The notes under the pieces were generated by a model. The model was not told the origin of the DNA. It worked only from the letters and a program-made list of their open reading frames with translations, and did not search any database. The translations under genes were made by a program, and so were the position numbers. Shown one piece after another: positions 38,601-48,112 of a stretch of DNA of 64,000 nt; position 1 is the first letter of the stretch; the number at the start of each line of letters is the position of its first letter. Source of the DNA: Leptasterias polaris (Eukaryota; Echinodermata; Asteroidea; Forcipulatida; Asteriidae); assembly GCA_037783415.1 (NCBI GenBank), contig JAZGTN010000058.1:4562001-4626000 (forward strand), in the 5' to 3' direction.

Positions 38601-41600
38601 TATCACAGCCATCAAGGGCTACCACATGTTTTTGCATTCTTCCCATAACTTTATGTATAAAACCAGTTTGGGAGGAGTGTTGGTTTCCTGAACACTCTTC
38701 AGAAGATGGGCATAAAAGAGTTTTATACATGGCTGTACCTGCAAGTTTACTACAATTGATTTTCTTATGATCCTTACCATGCAAAGCTTTAGAAGCATTT
38801 TGCTATGAACATTTGTTCTTCCACAGCAATAAAAGTAATAACTTTCATACATCCATTAACTTTATTGTTAATAAATATAATACATATAATTGTAAAGGTC
38901 AAATTTTTTTTGAAAATATAACCAGTTTAAGTGGCTCACAAATAATGAACTTCATGTATATGCATAAACTCAGGCACTATACTTTTAGTTCCTTTATATT
39001 ACTCACATTTAAATCCCTACAACAAACATCCACTTAACAGATAATGTATAAATACCTGGCAGATATGAATATCCACATGAAGAGTCCTCGTCAGAATCTG
39101 GCACATATGAGTCTGATTGGAAGTACAGCTGCTGAATGCCCCTGAGAACTCTCCTATCTCTACCCTGGTTAAAGTTATAAAAGAATCTGTATCTTTAGCA
39201 ATCAATATTCACATTCCTTGCTCAGGAAATAAACAGTTTCAATATAAACTTTATAGGATGCAATGTGTTGCTATATCCATCATTACAACATCTTTTCAAA
39301 ATTTTGATTTGTAGTCTTGAGAACCATCATCATTGCTACACCATATGCAATACTTCATTTAATGATTTTTTTATTTGTTTCAACAGATGGGCGGTCATGT
39401 ATCATAGTATTTACAACAGCTATGCAAAGTTATGAATATGAGATTCATTTAAAGTAGCTTGCACAAATGTAGTTAGCAGCAAAACATGCCCCCCAAAAAT
39501 CACTAGTAGGATAAGTGTAACTGGGTTCTTTTATGTGCATTACATCCCATCTGAAATACCAAGCAATGGCTTGTCGTGGCTATTGCTCATGAACACAAGT
39601 GTCAGGAGTCAGGACTTGATAAACGCCAGAACTTGAGTCTACGTGTTACAACTCTCTCTGCCACAAAACAGTCACTTAAGGCCACAATAAACAGTCACTT
39701 AATTACTGTTTCAGAGGTGTCTTCATGAAAACAGACTGATTTACCATTTGGCTCTGATAATGATTTCTGTTATTACATACCATACAGCTAAGGGGTTGTC
39801 CATCATTGCTTCTTAAGGGTTGTCCATTAATGCTGAGGGGTTGTCCATCATTGCTTCTTAAGGGTTGTCCATTAATGCTGAGGGGTTGTCCATCATTGCT
39901 TCTTAAGGGTTGTCCATTAATGCTGAGGGGTTGTCCATCAATGCTGAGGGGTTGTCCATCATTGCTTCTTAAGGGTTGTCCATTAATGCTGAGGGGTTGT
40001 CCATCATTGCTTCTTAAGGGTTGTCCATTAATGCTGCGGGGTTGTCCATCATTGCTTCTTAAGGGTTGTCCATTACTGCCGAGGGGTTGTCCATTACTTC
40101 TTAGGGGTTGTCCATCACTGCTGAGGGATTGTCCGTTACTTCTTAGGGGTTGTCCATTACTGCCGAGGGGTTGTCCATCATTGCTGAGGGGTTGTCCATC
40201 ACTTCTTAGGGGTTGTCCATCACTGCTGAGGGGTTGTCCATCACTGCTGAGGGGTCGTCCATCACTGCTGAGGGGTCGTCCATCACTGCTGAGGGGTCGT
40301 CCATCACTGCTGAGGGGTCGTCCATCACTGATGAGGGGTCGTCCATCACTGCTGAGGGGTCGTCCATCACTGCTGAGGGGTCGTCCATCATTGCTGAGGG
40401 GTCGTCCATCATTGCTGAGGGGTCGTCCATCATTGCTGAGGGGTCGTCCATCATTGCTGAGGGGTCGTCCATCATTGCTGAGGGGTCGTCCATCATTGCT
40501 GAGGGGTCGTCCATCATTGCTGAGGGGTCGTCCATCATTGCTGAGGAGTCGTCCATCACTTCTTAGGGGTTGTCCATCACTTCTTAGGGGTTGTCCATCA
40601 CTGCTGAGGGGTTGTCCATCACTGCTGAGGGGTCGTCCATCACTGCTGAGGGGTCGTCCATCACTGCTGAGGGGTCGTCCATCACTGCTGAGGGGTCGTC
40701 CATCACTGATGAGGGGTCGTCCATCACTGCTGAGGGGTCGTCCATCACTGCTGAGAGGTCGTCCATCACTGCTGAGGGGTCGTCCATCACTGCTGAGGGG
40801 TCGTCCATCATTGCTGAGGGGTCGTCCATCATTGCTGAGGGGTCGTCCATCATTGCTGAGGGGTCGTCCATCATTGCTGAGGGGTCGTCCATCATTGCTG
40901 AGGGGTCGTCCATCATTGCTGAGGGGTCGTCCATCATTGCTGAGGGGTCGTCCATCATTGCTGAGGGGTCGTCCATCATTGCTGAGGGGTCGTCCATCAT
41001 TGCTGAGGGGTCGTCCATCACTGCCGAGGGAATGTTCATCCTGGCTAGGAGAAGGTCCATTAATGCTAGGGCATGGTCCATCAGGGGATTGCCCACTGAT
41101 TGGTGATCTCTCATCACTACAAAGGGATGGTTTGCCTGAGCCACTCTTAGTGGATCGCTTATAACCATCAAGGGATCTCTCGCTGCTGCTTCTTGGGCAT
41201 TTTTTTTCTTTAGACGAGTCCTCATCCCCTCCAATCTACAGAATAGTGTCAACATTTGTTTAATGCATGAATTATAATTTGCTTAACCTCTCACTTAAAT
41301 AGTTATTTCATCATGATTACCATTGGGCTTCCTTAGTCACAGCTGCTATCTGAATTGATCTTTAAAGGTAATATCCATCTGTACACTAGCTTTTAATTTT
41401 GATTTTAAAAGGGGAAATTTTGTTTTTAGTCACATTTTGTGGTGCAAAAGTATCCTCATCTAAAGAGGTTACAATAATGCATACTTTGTCGTGTACAAAC
41501 TACATGTACATTGTTCTTATAGCAATGCGTCCAATTAATTTATGGTTTAAACCACTGGCAAACATAGAATATCTTACTTTCTGTTTTAACTCTGCCTTAA

Positions 41601-43533
41601 GTGATTATGCAACAACTGATCATCATTAGCCTACCCTCACTATTTTTTTCTGCAGTCTGGGAAATCGTAATACACCAAGGGTGTGAAGCTTGTTTGACAT
41701 CATTATCAAGCCTAATTAACCCCTTAGAGGGTGTTTATTCCCTTTAAAAAAAAAAAAATAATTGGAACATGCTTGCTCTTCTGGCCTCCCCTCAGGCTGT
41801 TGTAATAACTTATCATTATGCACCCACCCCTACTATAAATTTCAGTGGTCTGGGAAATTGTATTACACACGGGTGTGAAGCTTTTATCACATCAATAACG
41901 AGCCTTATACCCCTCAGAGAGTCTAGAGATGTTTATTCCCTAAAAAGTGGAATATACTTGCTCTTTTTTCCCTTGGCCATTGTTATTAAGTTGGTAACAA
42001 GCAGGATCTCCATGAAGCCCCATCCCCTTAACCTTCCAACTGAAAAGCCTATGTCCTACAATACACAGACCCTTGCATACAGATCCCCCCCCCCCTGTAT
42101 AAATTGTCAAATATTTACAAAACCTTTGTTTATAAGCTTGATTTTTGTAAAGAAATATCTGAACGAGATGATAAATACTTGATATTTACCAATTTCAGTC
42201 CACAAAAAGAAAGCTGGGCAAGAGAAGACTGTTCAACCTCCGGTACAGACCTGAGCTCCTTGTATGGCCTTATTTGCTGCTGGGAATACACAAGAAAGTT
42301 TCTTCAGTAGTATTTATTCAGGCCTTGTGAAAAAAAAAAATAATAAATAGACCCTGAATAAAAAGGGGAAAAAACAATAGCATACATATGTACATCAAAA
42401 GTTGTGTTGAAATTGCTACTCGAGACCTTCACTGGCAAAACAAAGGAATTAATTAATTATACACTTTTCAGCTCAAGGGGATTTAGCTGCACTTTACTGT
42501 AAGAAAAAATGACTGTTTTTGAAACTTTGTTTCAAGTTTCTAAAAAAGAAACTTAATAAAAAAATGGCTTACACTTTTTACATTGAAAGTTGGCTCAGTT
42601 AAAATGACTTGAAATTTGTAATACCATGATTAGGTCAATAACATTTCTAAATAAATATATTCTAATTTATATATTGAAACACCCTCATACCTTTTTACGC
42701 CAAGGGAGGTCCTTCATTCCATAGTCATACCTAAGCTCTGAGCCAGTTTCAATTGTTTTGATGGCAAACACACACAGATGTACACCAGCCTGTGGTCCCA
42801 CTGTACAACCAGAAAATATCATAATCTTGCAGTTTGCATCTGGCAAAGTGGCATCATTGATCATCCTGCCAAATCCTGTAGAATGTGTTCCATCAACACT
42901 AAGAAAAAGGGATACATTTAAAAGAAACACTTATTTGAAAGTGTGTTTTTGTTTTTTGTTTTAACCAAAAACATACATCAACACTTTCTTTTAAATTGAA
43001 CTATTGTATAAATGCAATAAATGTTTGAAATGTTTGAACAGTAAATAAGATGTGCTACTTACCACATTGTACCATGTTGCCCATTTTTGAAAAAGTACAA
43101 AAATATACCATGTGTATCTATGTACTTTTTTTCCCTGAGCAGTGCTTCTCTGTGCGAAATAAGCTCTCCTCGATATTCTAGCATGAAATCTCCCTTTTGG
43201 AATGATTTTGTGGTAAACACCCCATGACCTGAAATTAACATAAAGTATCGATGAGCTGTAACATCATACAACAGCTCGACATGAACTCAATACGCATACA
43301 ACATTAAAATCTCAAAATGCAATAAATGTTTGAAATGTTTGAACAGTAAATAAGATGTGCTACTTACCACATTGTACCATGTTGCCCATTTTTGAAAAAG
43401 TACAAAAATATACCATGTGTATCTATGTACTTTTTTTCCCTGAGCAGTGCTTCTCTGTGCGAAATAAGCTCTCCTCGATATTCTAGCATGAAATCTCCCT
43501 TTTGGAATGATTTTGTGGTAAACACCCCATGAC
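29200..43533 (-). CDS. SET domain plus tyrosine-recombinase fusion gene, multi-exon (5' end not found)
   Basis: A gene assembled by eye from fourteen exons with GT-AG junctions and matching phases. From 5' to 3': 43368-43533 (or its duplicate 43063-43228), 42691-42898, 39781-41235, 39056-39164, 37996-38070, 37514-37588, 36941-37000, 35983-36063, 33466-35109, 32587-32661, 32061-32108, 31340-31393, 30062-30151, 29200-29339 (TAA stop). The coding length is about 1,426 residues without the missing first exon. Domain order: KMT5A-like SET, a 7-residue repeat linker, acidic/Ser linkers, two Cys/His motifs, tyrosine-recombinase catalytic domain and a Trp/Lys-rich tail. From the 39056-39164 exon onward every junction is phase 1. 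The link between SET and YR is inferred from phase agreement and strand, not from a transcript. It may be a host gene with domesticated recombinase parts or a gene carried by a large mobile element. Confidence 0.7.
30957..31290 (-). mobile_element. tRNA-derived SINE-like element
   Basis: On the minus strand a box-B-like GGGTTCAAGTCCCGG (about 31240) is followed by 'gtccctgagcaagacactta', a body widely seen in deuterostome SINEs, and the element ends in an (att)n tail at 30957-30978. It spans intron sequence of the SET/YR gene between 30151 and 31340. A related piece is at 62880-63080. Confidence 0.6.
31564..31836 (-). pseudogene. LINE reverse transcriptase fragment
   Basis: About 65 residues resemble the RT region downstream of the catalytic core in non-LTR retrotransposons: LNPAKCQYMNISF, then SDCLKLLGIFIQSNLKWNSQV. 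The rest of the RT is missing and the frame soon loses similarity. It lies in the intron between 31393 and 32061 and is a dead insertion. Confidence 0.6.
33260..33332 (+). tRNA. tRNA-Asn(GTT)-like sequence, probably a pseudogene or SINE head
   Basis: A 73-nt stretch folds as a cloverleaf: acceptor ggctaga/tctagtc, D stem gctc/gagc, anticodon stem ccgg/ccgg, T stem gttgg/cccgc. Box A (tagctcagttgg) and box B (ggttcaaatcc) are good, and a T-run follows. Anticodon position reads GTT. Defects are C instead of T at position 33, a C-A pair at 31-39 and a mismatch in the T stem. It is in an intron of the SET/YR gene on the opposite strand. Confidence 0.5.
33466..35109 (-). CDS. Zinc-finger plus tyrosine-recombinase exon
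   Basis: A 1,644-nt exon with acceptor tttttgcag and donor CAG|GTAGGT. The N-terminal part has a C2H2-like motif (CPFCG ... RHMLTKH) and a second Cys/His cluster (CSSCKGFFSRRFFWHHKKLC). A helical region follows, then a recombinase catalytic domain: Arg in NARRGGEPARLLL, Lys in GKGNDHLVPV, Arg in SMRHRASTLYA, His in FYKHMGHS and the nucleophile in NANIYQ. In the HxxR box the His is replaced (T-S-M-R), a change tolerated in some YR families. It resembles YR proteins of Crypton type or YR proteins in animal genomes, but the subfamily is uncertain. The frame is fully open, with no degradation. Confidence 0.82.
35983..39164 (-). CDS. Five short linker exons of the SET/YR gene
   Basis: Exons 39056-39164 (QQLYFQSDSYVPDSDEDSS), 37996-38070 (LNKCSGKLHSSNCAVASKD), 37514-37588 (LDSSDDDDEYNDDNYVPT), 36941-37000 (DDDITVSKPQLSTSRLKG) and 35983-36063 (KKKQPQQTSSATESAKENQ). 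Each has a clear acceptor and donor. All junctions are phase 1 apart from the phase-0 acceptor at 39164, so exons could be skipped without loss of frame. The acidic, Ser-rich and Lys-rich composition indicates disorder. A D-S/Y-V-P-x-S/D motif occurs twice, in the first and third of these exons. Confidence 0.66.
38267..38336. repeat. Tandem duplication of about 34 bp in an intron
   Basis: Two perfect copies of a segment beginning aggtatgaatagattcttg and ending cctgaataatc lie side by side. A similar short duplication (ggtttttttctgtttcc, about 42 bp period) is at 37050-37110. Confidence 0.7.
39781..41235 (-). CDS. Long exon encoding a 7-residue tandem repeat linker
   Basis: A 1,455-nt exon, exactly 485 codons, open throughout in the frame set by both neighbouring splice sites. 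It begins with a Ser/Lys-rich stretch (KEKKCPRSSSERSLDGYK, SGSGKPSLCSDERSP) and continues with more than 50 copies of a 21-bp repeat read as DGRPLSN, or DGQPLSN and DGQPLRSN towards the 3' end. The protein would be disordered and hydrophilic, a spacer between the SET and DNA-binding parts. Two 378-bp segments (from 40213 and from 40591) are duplicates of each other. Other frames are open only because the unit is 21 bp. Confidence 0.68.
41648..41990. repeat. Direct repeat of about 160 bp in an intron
   Basis: Two diverged copies, about 190 bp apart, share tctgggaaat(c/t)gta, gggtgtgaagctt, tgtttattccct and acttgctctt. Both are in the intron between 41235 and 42691. No coding meaning was seen. 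Confidence 0.65.
42691..42898 (-). CDS. SET exon b (C-terminal half of SET domain)
   Basis: A 208-nt exon. The junction completes a Cys codon, giving CVDGTHSTGFGRMINDA, then GVHLCVFAIKTIETGSELR and YDYG. The Asn of the usual NHS cofactor motif is present, but the following His is replaced by Asp (MINDA). The Tyr of DYG, which shapes the active site, is kept. It ends in phase 0 at GTATGA. With 43368-43533 it makes up most of a SET domain. There is no obvious post-SET Cys cluster, as in KMT5A. Confidence 0.78.
43063..43228 (-). CDS. SET exon a, downstream duplicate
   Basis: Exact second copy of the 166-nt SET exon, 305 bp away, with its own acceptor and donor. Including both copies would break the frame (phase 2 end into phase 1 start), so a functional transcript can use only one. 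Either copy joins correctly to the exon at 42691-42898. Confidence 0.72.
43368..43533 (-). CDS. SET exon a, upstream duplicate
   Basis: A 166-nt exon encoding the N-terminal half of a SET domain: GHGVFTTKSFQKGD, EYRGELIS and YFFKNGQHGTM. The acceptor is ttaatttcag and the donor is TG|GTAAGT. It begins in phase 1 and ends in phase 2. The order and spacing fit KMT5A (PR-Set7)-type SET domains, which monomethylate histone H4 lysine 20. The substrate here is unknown. It is identical to 43063-43228. Confidence 0.75.
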
Positions 43534-43698
43534 CTGAAATTAACATAAAGTATCGATGAGCTGTAACATCATACAACAGCTCGACATGAACTCAATACGC
43601 ATACAACATTAAAATCTCAACAAATGTGTAAAGCAATCAAGGATGTTTTATGCAGCCAACTACATGTATAAACAACTACCGGTATTTTTGATGTATTT

Positions 43699-45426
43699 GG
43701 GTCTTATCATAAATAAGGGGGCCAAAGCGTGACATGGTGTTATATCTCAAAAGATAATGTACTTTCTATATTCTTTGCATGTTTAAGTGGTGGGGATAGC
43801 TCATATTAATGTATAACTTCAATTTCTCATATGTTTAATTTCTTGAATCAAATTTTTTGTTTTTATATACGATCCAAAACTATCCATCACACTGTAACGG
43901 AGACACCGGAATCTCAGTTTCCTGTTACAGTGGGAAACTTGTGACTTGTTTTGCCATAAATTAGTGGGTTTTCATTGAAAATTAAAATTTCAAAGGGTAA
44001 TATGTAAACATCATTGGTACACTGTAATTCCACTATTTTCAATGAAGAAAACCTTCAAAGGCCAAGAAGTAAAAGCCGACAGTTTCACGCATAACCGAGA
44101 CACTGGCGTCTTTGTTACACCGTGACTCAAAACGTCTTCTCTCACTTATTATGCATCATATGTCTGAATCAAGCAAAGTGCATAGTAATACATGCTACAT
44201 ACATAGTACATGCAAAGACACGGTCTGGCTTTTCTTGGGAAAAATGATAGGCGATAAAGCATGCAAGCAATGTCATCAGCTCACCCTAGCTACCTGCTAA
44301 AAACAAAATAGCAGACGTAATAGTTTTTCTTGCGAGTGCGGGAATAAAGTGGCGTAGCCGCTGCCGCTGGAGTGCGCCCTTCGGGAGTGTAAAGTTTGTT
44401 ATGTTTTATACTCGTCGAACTATCAGATATAAATTCGGGATAATTTTTGAATGATTTCAGGAGGTTAGAAATAATGTCAGGTTACTTTACAAGAGTTACC
44501 TTTTCAAATGCCTCAATAAAAGCAAAATAATAACCCCTTTCTTTAGACGTACAAAGCTAAAACCAACTGTCGCCGTACCATAGCAATTCTAACGATGGCA
44601 GATATAATCGCTGGATTTTACCGGACGATTTTCTCATTAAGAAAATTAAAACCACTTATATCATTTGAATCTAGAACACAAAAAGACTGGGAGTAATTAA
44701 CAAAACCAATCTGAACACGTCGATGCTACGAGGTGGGGACGCCGTAAATAATAGGGCGACAGTTATATGTCGCCCTAATTTTTTTGTCGCCCTAATATAA
44801 CATTTTTTCGCACGAGGTGTCACCCAGTTATAGCAATAATGTATGAATCCAGCAAAGTGCATAGTAATACATGCTACATACATGTCGCAGGTATTACATA
44901 TGCATTTTGATCGATTCAAACATTTATGATGCATAATAAGGGAGAGAAGACTTTTTGAGTCATGGTGTAATAAAGACACCAGTCTCTCGGTTACGCGTGA
45001 AACTGTCGACTTTTACTTCTTGGCCAACGTTTGAAAGTTTTCATTGAAAATAGCTGAATTACAGTGTACCAATGATGTTTACATATTACCATTTGAAATT
45101 TGAAATTTTCAATAAAAACCTATTAATTTATGGCAAAACAAGTCACAAGTTTCCCACTGTAACAAGAAACTGAGATTCCGGTGTCTCTGTTACAGTGTGA
45201 TGGATAGTTTTGGATCGTATATGAAAACACAAAATCTGATTCGAGAAATTGAAGTAAATACATTAAACGTATGGGCTATCCCACCACTTAAACATGCAAA
45301 GAATGCATGTTTAAGTGGTGGGATAGCCCATGGTGTTATATCTCAAAAGAAAATTTTTACTTGTACATTATCTTTTGAGATATAACACCATGTCATGCTT
45401 TGGTCCCCTTATTTATGGAAAGACCC
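43699..45426. mobile_element. Foldback (long inverted repeat) element, 1.7 kb
   Basis: The ends are gggtctt(at/tc)cataaataagg in inverted orientation, and the arms stay complementary for roughly 450 bp on each side (43699-44165 and 44917-45426), with indels. The flanks share 'attt', a possible target duplication. No transposase is present. The loop holds a perfect small hairpin (44753-44776, agggcgac/gtcgccct). The right arm has acquired an extra palindrome at 45271-45331. Confidence 0.8.
45271..45331. repeat. Perfect 28-bp palindrome with 5-bp spacer
   Basis: 45271-45298 and 45304-45331 are exact inverted copies (atgggctatcccaccactta... and its complement). It lies inside the right arm of the foldback element and is absent as a hairpin from the left arm, where only one half is found. 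Confidence 0.9.
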
Positions 45427-45690
45427 ATTTGCAGCCAACAAACTAGGAAAGGCGGAAAATTGTTTCTTCTCCTCAACCACCCCCTCCTTTTTCTCATGTA
45501 GATTCTTATTCAGACAGCCTACTTCCAGAAACTATAAGGCTCCCCCGTTAGCCTTAACATTTTGGGCCTCCCTAACGCTATACGTTTTCAAAATGGTCGT
45601 TGATAGGTGAAAATTTTATGGTTGTTTGCCAGCAATGTATTGTCTTTTTGTTGAGTTACATGCAAAACAAATTTTAAACTAGACTTATTT

Positions 45691-46295
45691 GCATTTGTGA
45701 ACAAATGCAGAGCTGTTTCGCTAATAATATTTTCAAATTACTCAAGTGAATATGAAAGGTTGTAGTGTGTACATAATCAAGTTAATATTACAATATTTTA
45801 TGCCTTGTGAGATCGAATTCATTGTCTATATATCTTGTAAAACTGTACCTTTAAGGTAATATAACCTGACAAATGATGACGTCATGATGACGTCAATTAT
45901 TTTTCGAATCAGTTATGACATATCAAGCCTGATAAAAAAAGAATTTAGATTAAAGCATGTTCCGTTAGCAATTTCTGACTTAAAGGGGCAAAAAATGAAA
46001 AAATCATAACAAATCGTGTGATGACGTCATCATGACGTCATTACCAGTTTAACAGGAACTTGCCATTATCTAACGACTTGCCAAGTTTCAACGTGATCAG
46101 ACCTATACTTTTGGAGATATACCACTTCAAAAAGTGCACCTTTAATGTCACGTCACGTGACCCCTGATGACGTAATCAATCTAAAACTTTATACATATGT
46201 TGGCTGCCTGACGGTCATCATGTGTATCAATTTTGAAGCGATTACACAAAACTTCGCAACACACATCTTCTCAAAGTGCATTTTGGACAGTTTTC
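45691..46295. repeat. Direct repeat R1, rich in CRE-like sites
   Basis: Pairs with 46786-47385 (offset 1095 bp), with about 90% identity by eye. Both copies begin gcatttgtgaacaaatgca, which is itself a palindrome, and contain several TGACGTCA or near-TGACGTCA sites plus a TCACGTGA core. No gene is present. It may be a non-autonomous transposon family. Confidence 0.8.
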
Positions 46296-46785
46296 CAACT
46301 GCCGCTAGAGGGCGCTCTTGTGTATCGTGACGTCATCGGTATTTTTTTTAAACTGCACACCCCTGCCGGACACTAACATCGTTGAAAGCATTTTCATAAC
46401 ATTTAGCACTTTTGAATTACAAGGCACTTCCGGTTTTGACTGGTTTCGACCGGAAGTAGAGGTCGCGTGAGGTCACGCACACTGAATAAAATGAAGACCT
46501 AGTTTATCCCTACCCAATCCCACAAACAGAAATCTACGGTCTCTTGTGGCTGATTTGATACAGATTTTCAAATAGTTTAAATAGAAACCTTTAAGGTGAC
46601 GTCACGTGACAGGTGATGACGTCATCATGACGAATTTGTTTTAGGACCTTCCTTGCACCAATGCCTTTCATCACTGAAAGTTTCATTGCAATTGCTTATC
46701 GGGAACTATGAAAAAAGGTGCTTGGAACGAATTGTGCGTTATTCCAATGACTTCCGGAAGTCTGAAAAATAACTAGAGCTCAATT

Positions 46786-47385
46786 GCATTTGTGAACAAA
46801 TGCAAAGCTGTTTCGCTAATAATATTTTCAAATTACTCAAGCGAATATGAAAGTTTGTTGTGTGTACATAATCAAGTTAATAAATACAATATTGAATGCC
46901 TTGTGAGATCCAATTCATTGTCTATATATCTTGTAAAACTGTACCTTTAATTTAATATAACATGGCGAATGATGACATCATGATGACGTCAATTATTTTT
47001 CGAATCAGTTACGACATATCAAGCCTGTTTAAAAAATAATTTGGATTAAAGCATGTTCCGTTCGTAATTTCTGACTTAAAGGGGCAAAAAATGAAAAAAT
47101 CATAACAAATCGTGTGATGACGTCGTCATGACGTCATTAGAAGTTTGACAGGAACTTGCCATTATCTAACGACTTGCCAAGTTTCAACGTGATCAGACCT
47201 ATACTTTTGGAGATATACGACTTCAAAAAGTGCACCTTTAATGTCACGTCACGTGACCCCTGATGACGTAATCAATCTAAAACTTCACACATAATGTTGG
47301 CTGCCTGACATGCGTGTTTATTTTAAAGTAATTACAAAAACTTTTCCACACACATTTTCAAAAAGTCCATTTTGAACATTTGGAA
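46786..47385. repeat. Direct repeat R2, rich in CRE-like sites
   Basis: Second copy of the repeat at 45691-46295. The segment between the copies (46296-46785) contains a related third set of sites (gtgacgtcacgtgac, gatgacgtcatcatgacg), so the region is built from several rounds of the same unit. Confidence 0.8.
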
Positions 47386-47502
47386 CCGTATGTGTGCCCT
47401 GAAGATAGCAGAAAATTTGGCGGCGCGCATGCACGTTCACTGTGGATTTGTTACGTGACTCGTGTGCTTAACGCGGGTCAGAAAGCAATAATTACCCTTG
47501 CT

Positions 47503-47689
47503 TAAGGCCATGTCACACAGGACAATTTTTTTGAAAGGAAAAGGGAACACAGCATAAATTCCTTTTTTCAAAAATTTCTTGCTTTCCCCAAGTAAATTAA
47601 TGTAACAATTAGAAGTGAATATTTTTCTTCGTAAAGATTGTCAGCAACTGGTTGCCTGAACAATTGTCTGTTGTGTGACATGGCCTTTA
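47503..47689. mobile_element. Short MITE with aaggccatgtcacaca ends
   Basis: Terminal inverted repeats aaggccatgtcacaca and its complement, with the similarity extending to acaatt inside, bound a 187-bp element without coding capacity. It is a typical MITE by size and structure. Confidence 0.75.
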
Positions 47690-47718
47690 CGGTAGGTAAA
47701 CCACTTTCTGATTTTGTT

Positions 47719-48108
47719 TAAAGGCACTGAACACCTTTGGTAATTGTCAAATATCATATTCTCATTTGGTGTATCCCAACATATTCATAATTACAAGCAT
47801 GTGAAAATTTGGGCTCAATTGGTCGTTGAAGTTGTAAGAAAATGATGAAAGAAAAAACACCCTTGTTGTACAAATTAGTGTGCTTTCAGATAGGAATAAA
47901 ACTTGATCGAGCTTCTGGCCAGAAGTCTTTTAGTATTTTAGTGAGAAATTACCTCTTTCTCGAAAACTACGTTACTTCAGAGGGAGTCGTTTCTCACAAT
48001 GTTTTATACTATCAACAGCTCTCCGTTGCTCGTTACCAAGTAAGTTTTTATGCTAATTTTTTATATATTTTGAGTAATTATTACCAAACGTGTATCCAGT
48101 GCCTTTGA
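47719..48108. mobile_element. MITE with aaaggcactg ends
   Basis: About 390 bp, with inverted ends (taaaggcactgaacac at the left, cagtgccttt at the right) and similarity that extends to tttggtaatt. A 88-codon open frame inside is not convincing. A solitary end of a related element is at 9152. I associate this family with echinoderm genomes, from memory. Confidence 0.7.
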
Positions 48109-48112
48109 AACA

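Larger units (their letters stand above)
43011..43620. repeat. Exact 305-bp tandem duplication containing a SET exon
   Basis: 43011-43315 and 43316-43620 are identical as far as I can read, including intron flanks on both sides of the exon. The absence of differences implies a very recent event, gene conversion or an assembly artefact. Confidence 0.9.

Noticed and set aside
39806..41164. Plus-strand 452-codon frame with LLRGRPS repeats, and minus-strand MDDPSA frames
   Set aside because: The 21-bp unit keeps other frames open as well. Only the minus-strand DGRPLSN frame agrees with splice sites at both ends and with non-repeat coding sequence at its 5' side.
44281..44400. Possible 5' exon of the SET/YR gene ending at a GTAGCT or GTGAGC site
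   Set aside because: It lies in the loop of the foldback element, the phase cannot be confirmed and no start codon with SET-like sequence is visible.
47842..48108. 88-codon frame
   Set aside because: It lies entirely within a MITE whose inverted ends explain the sequence.
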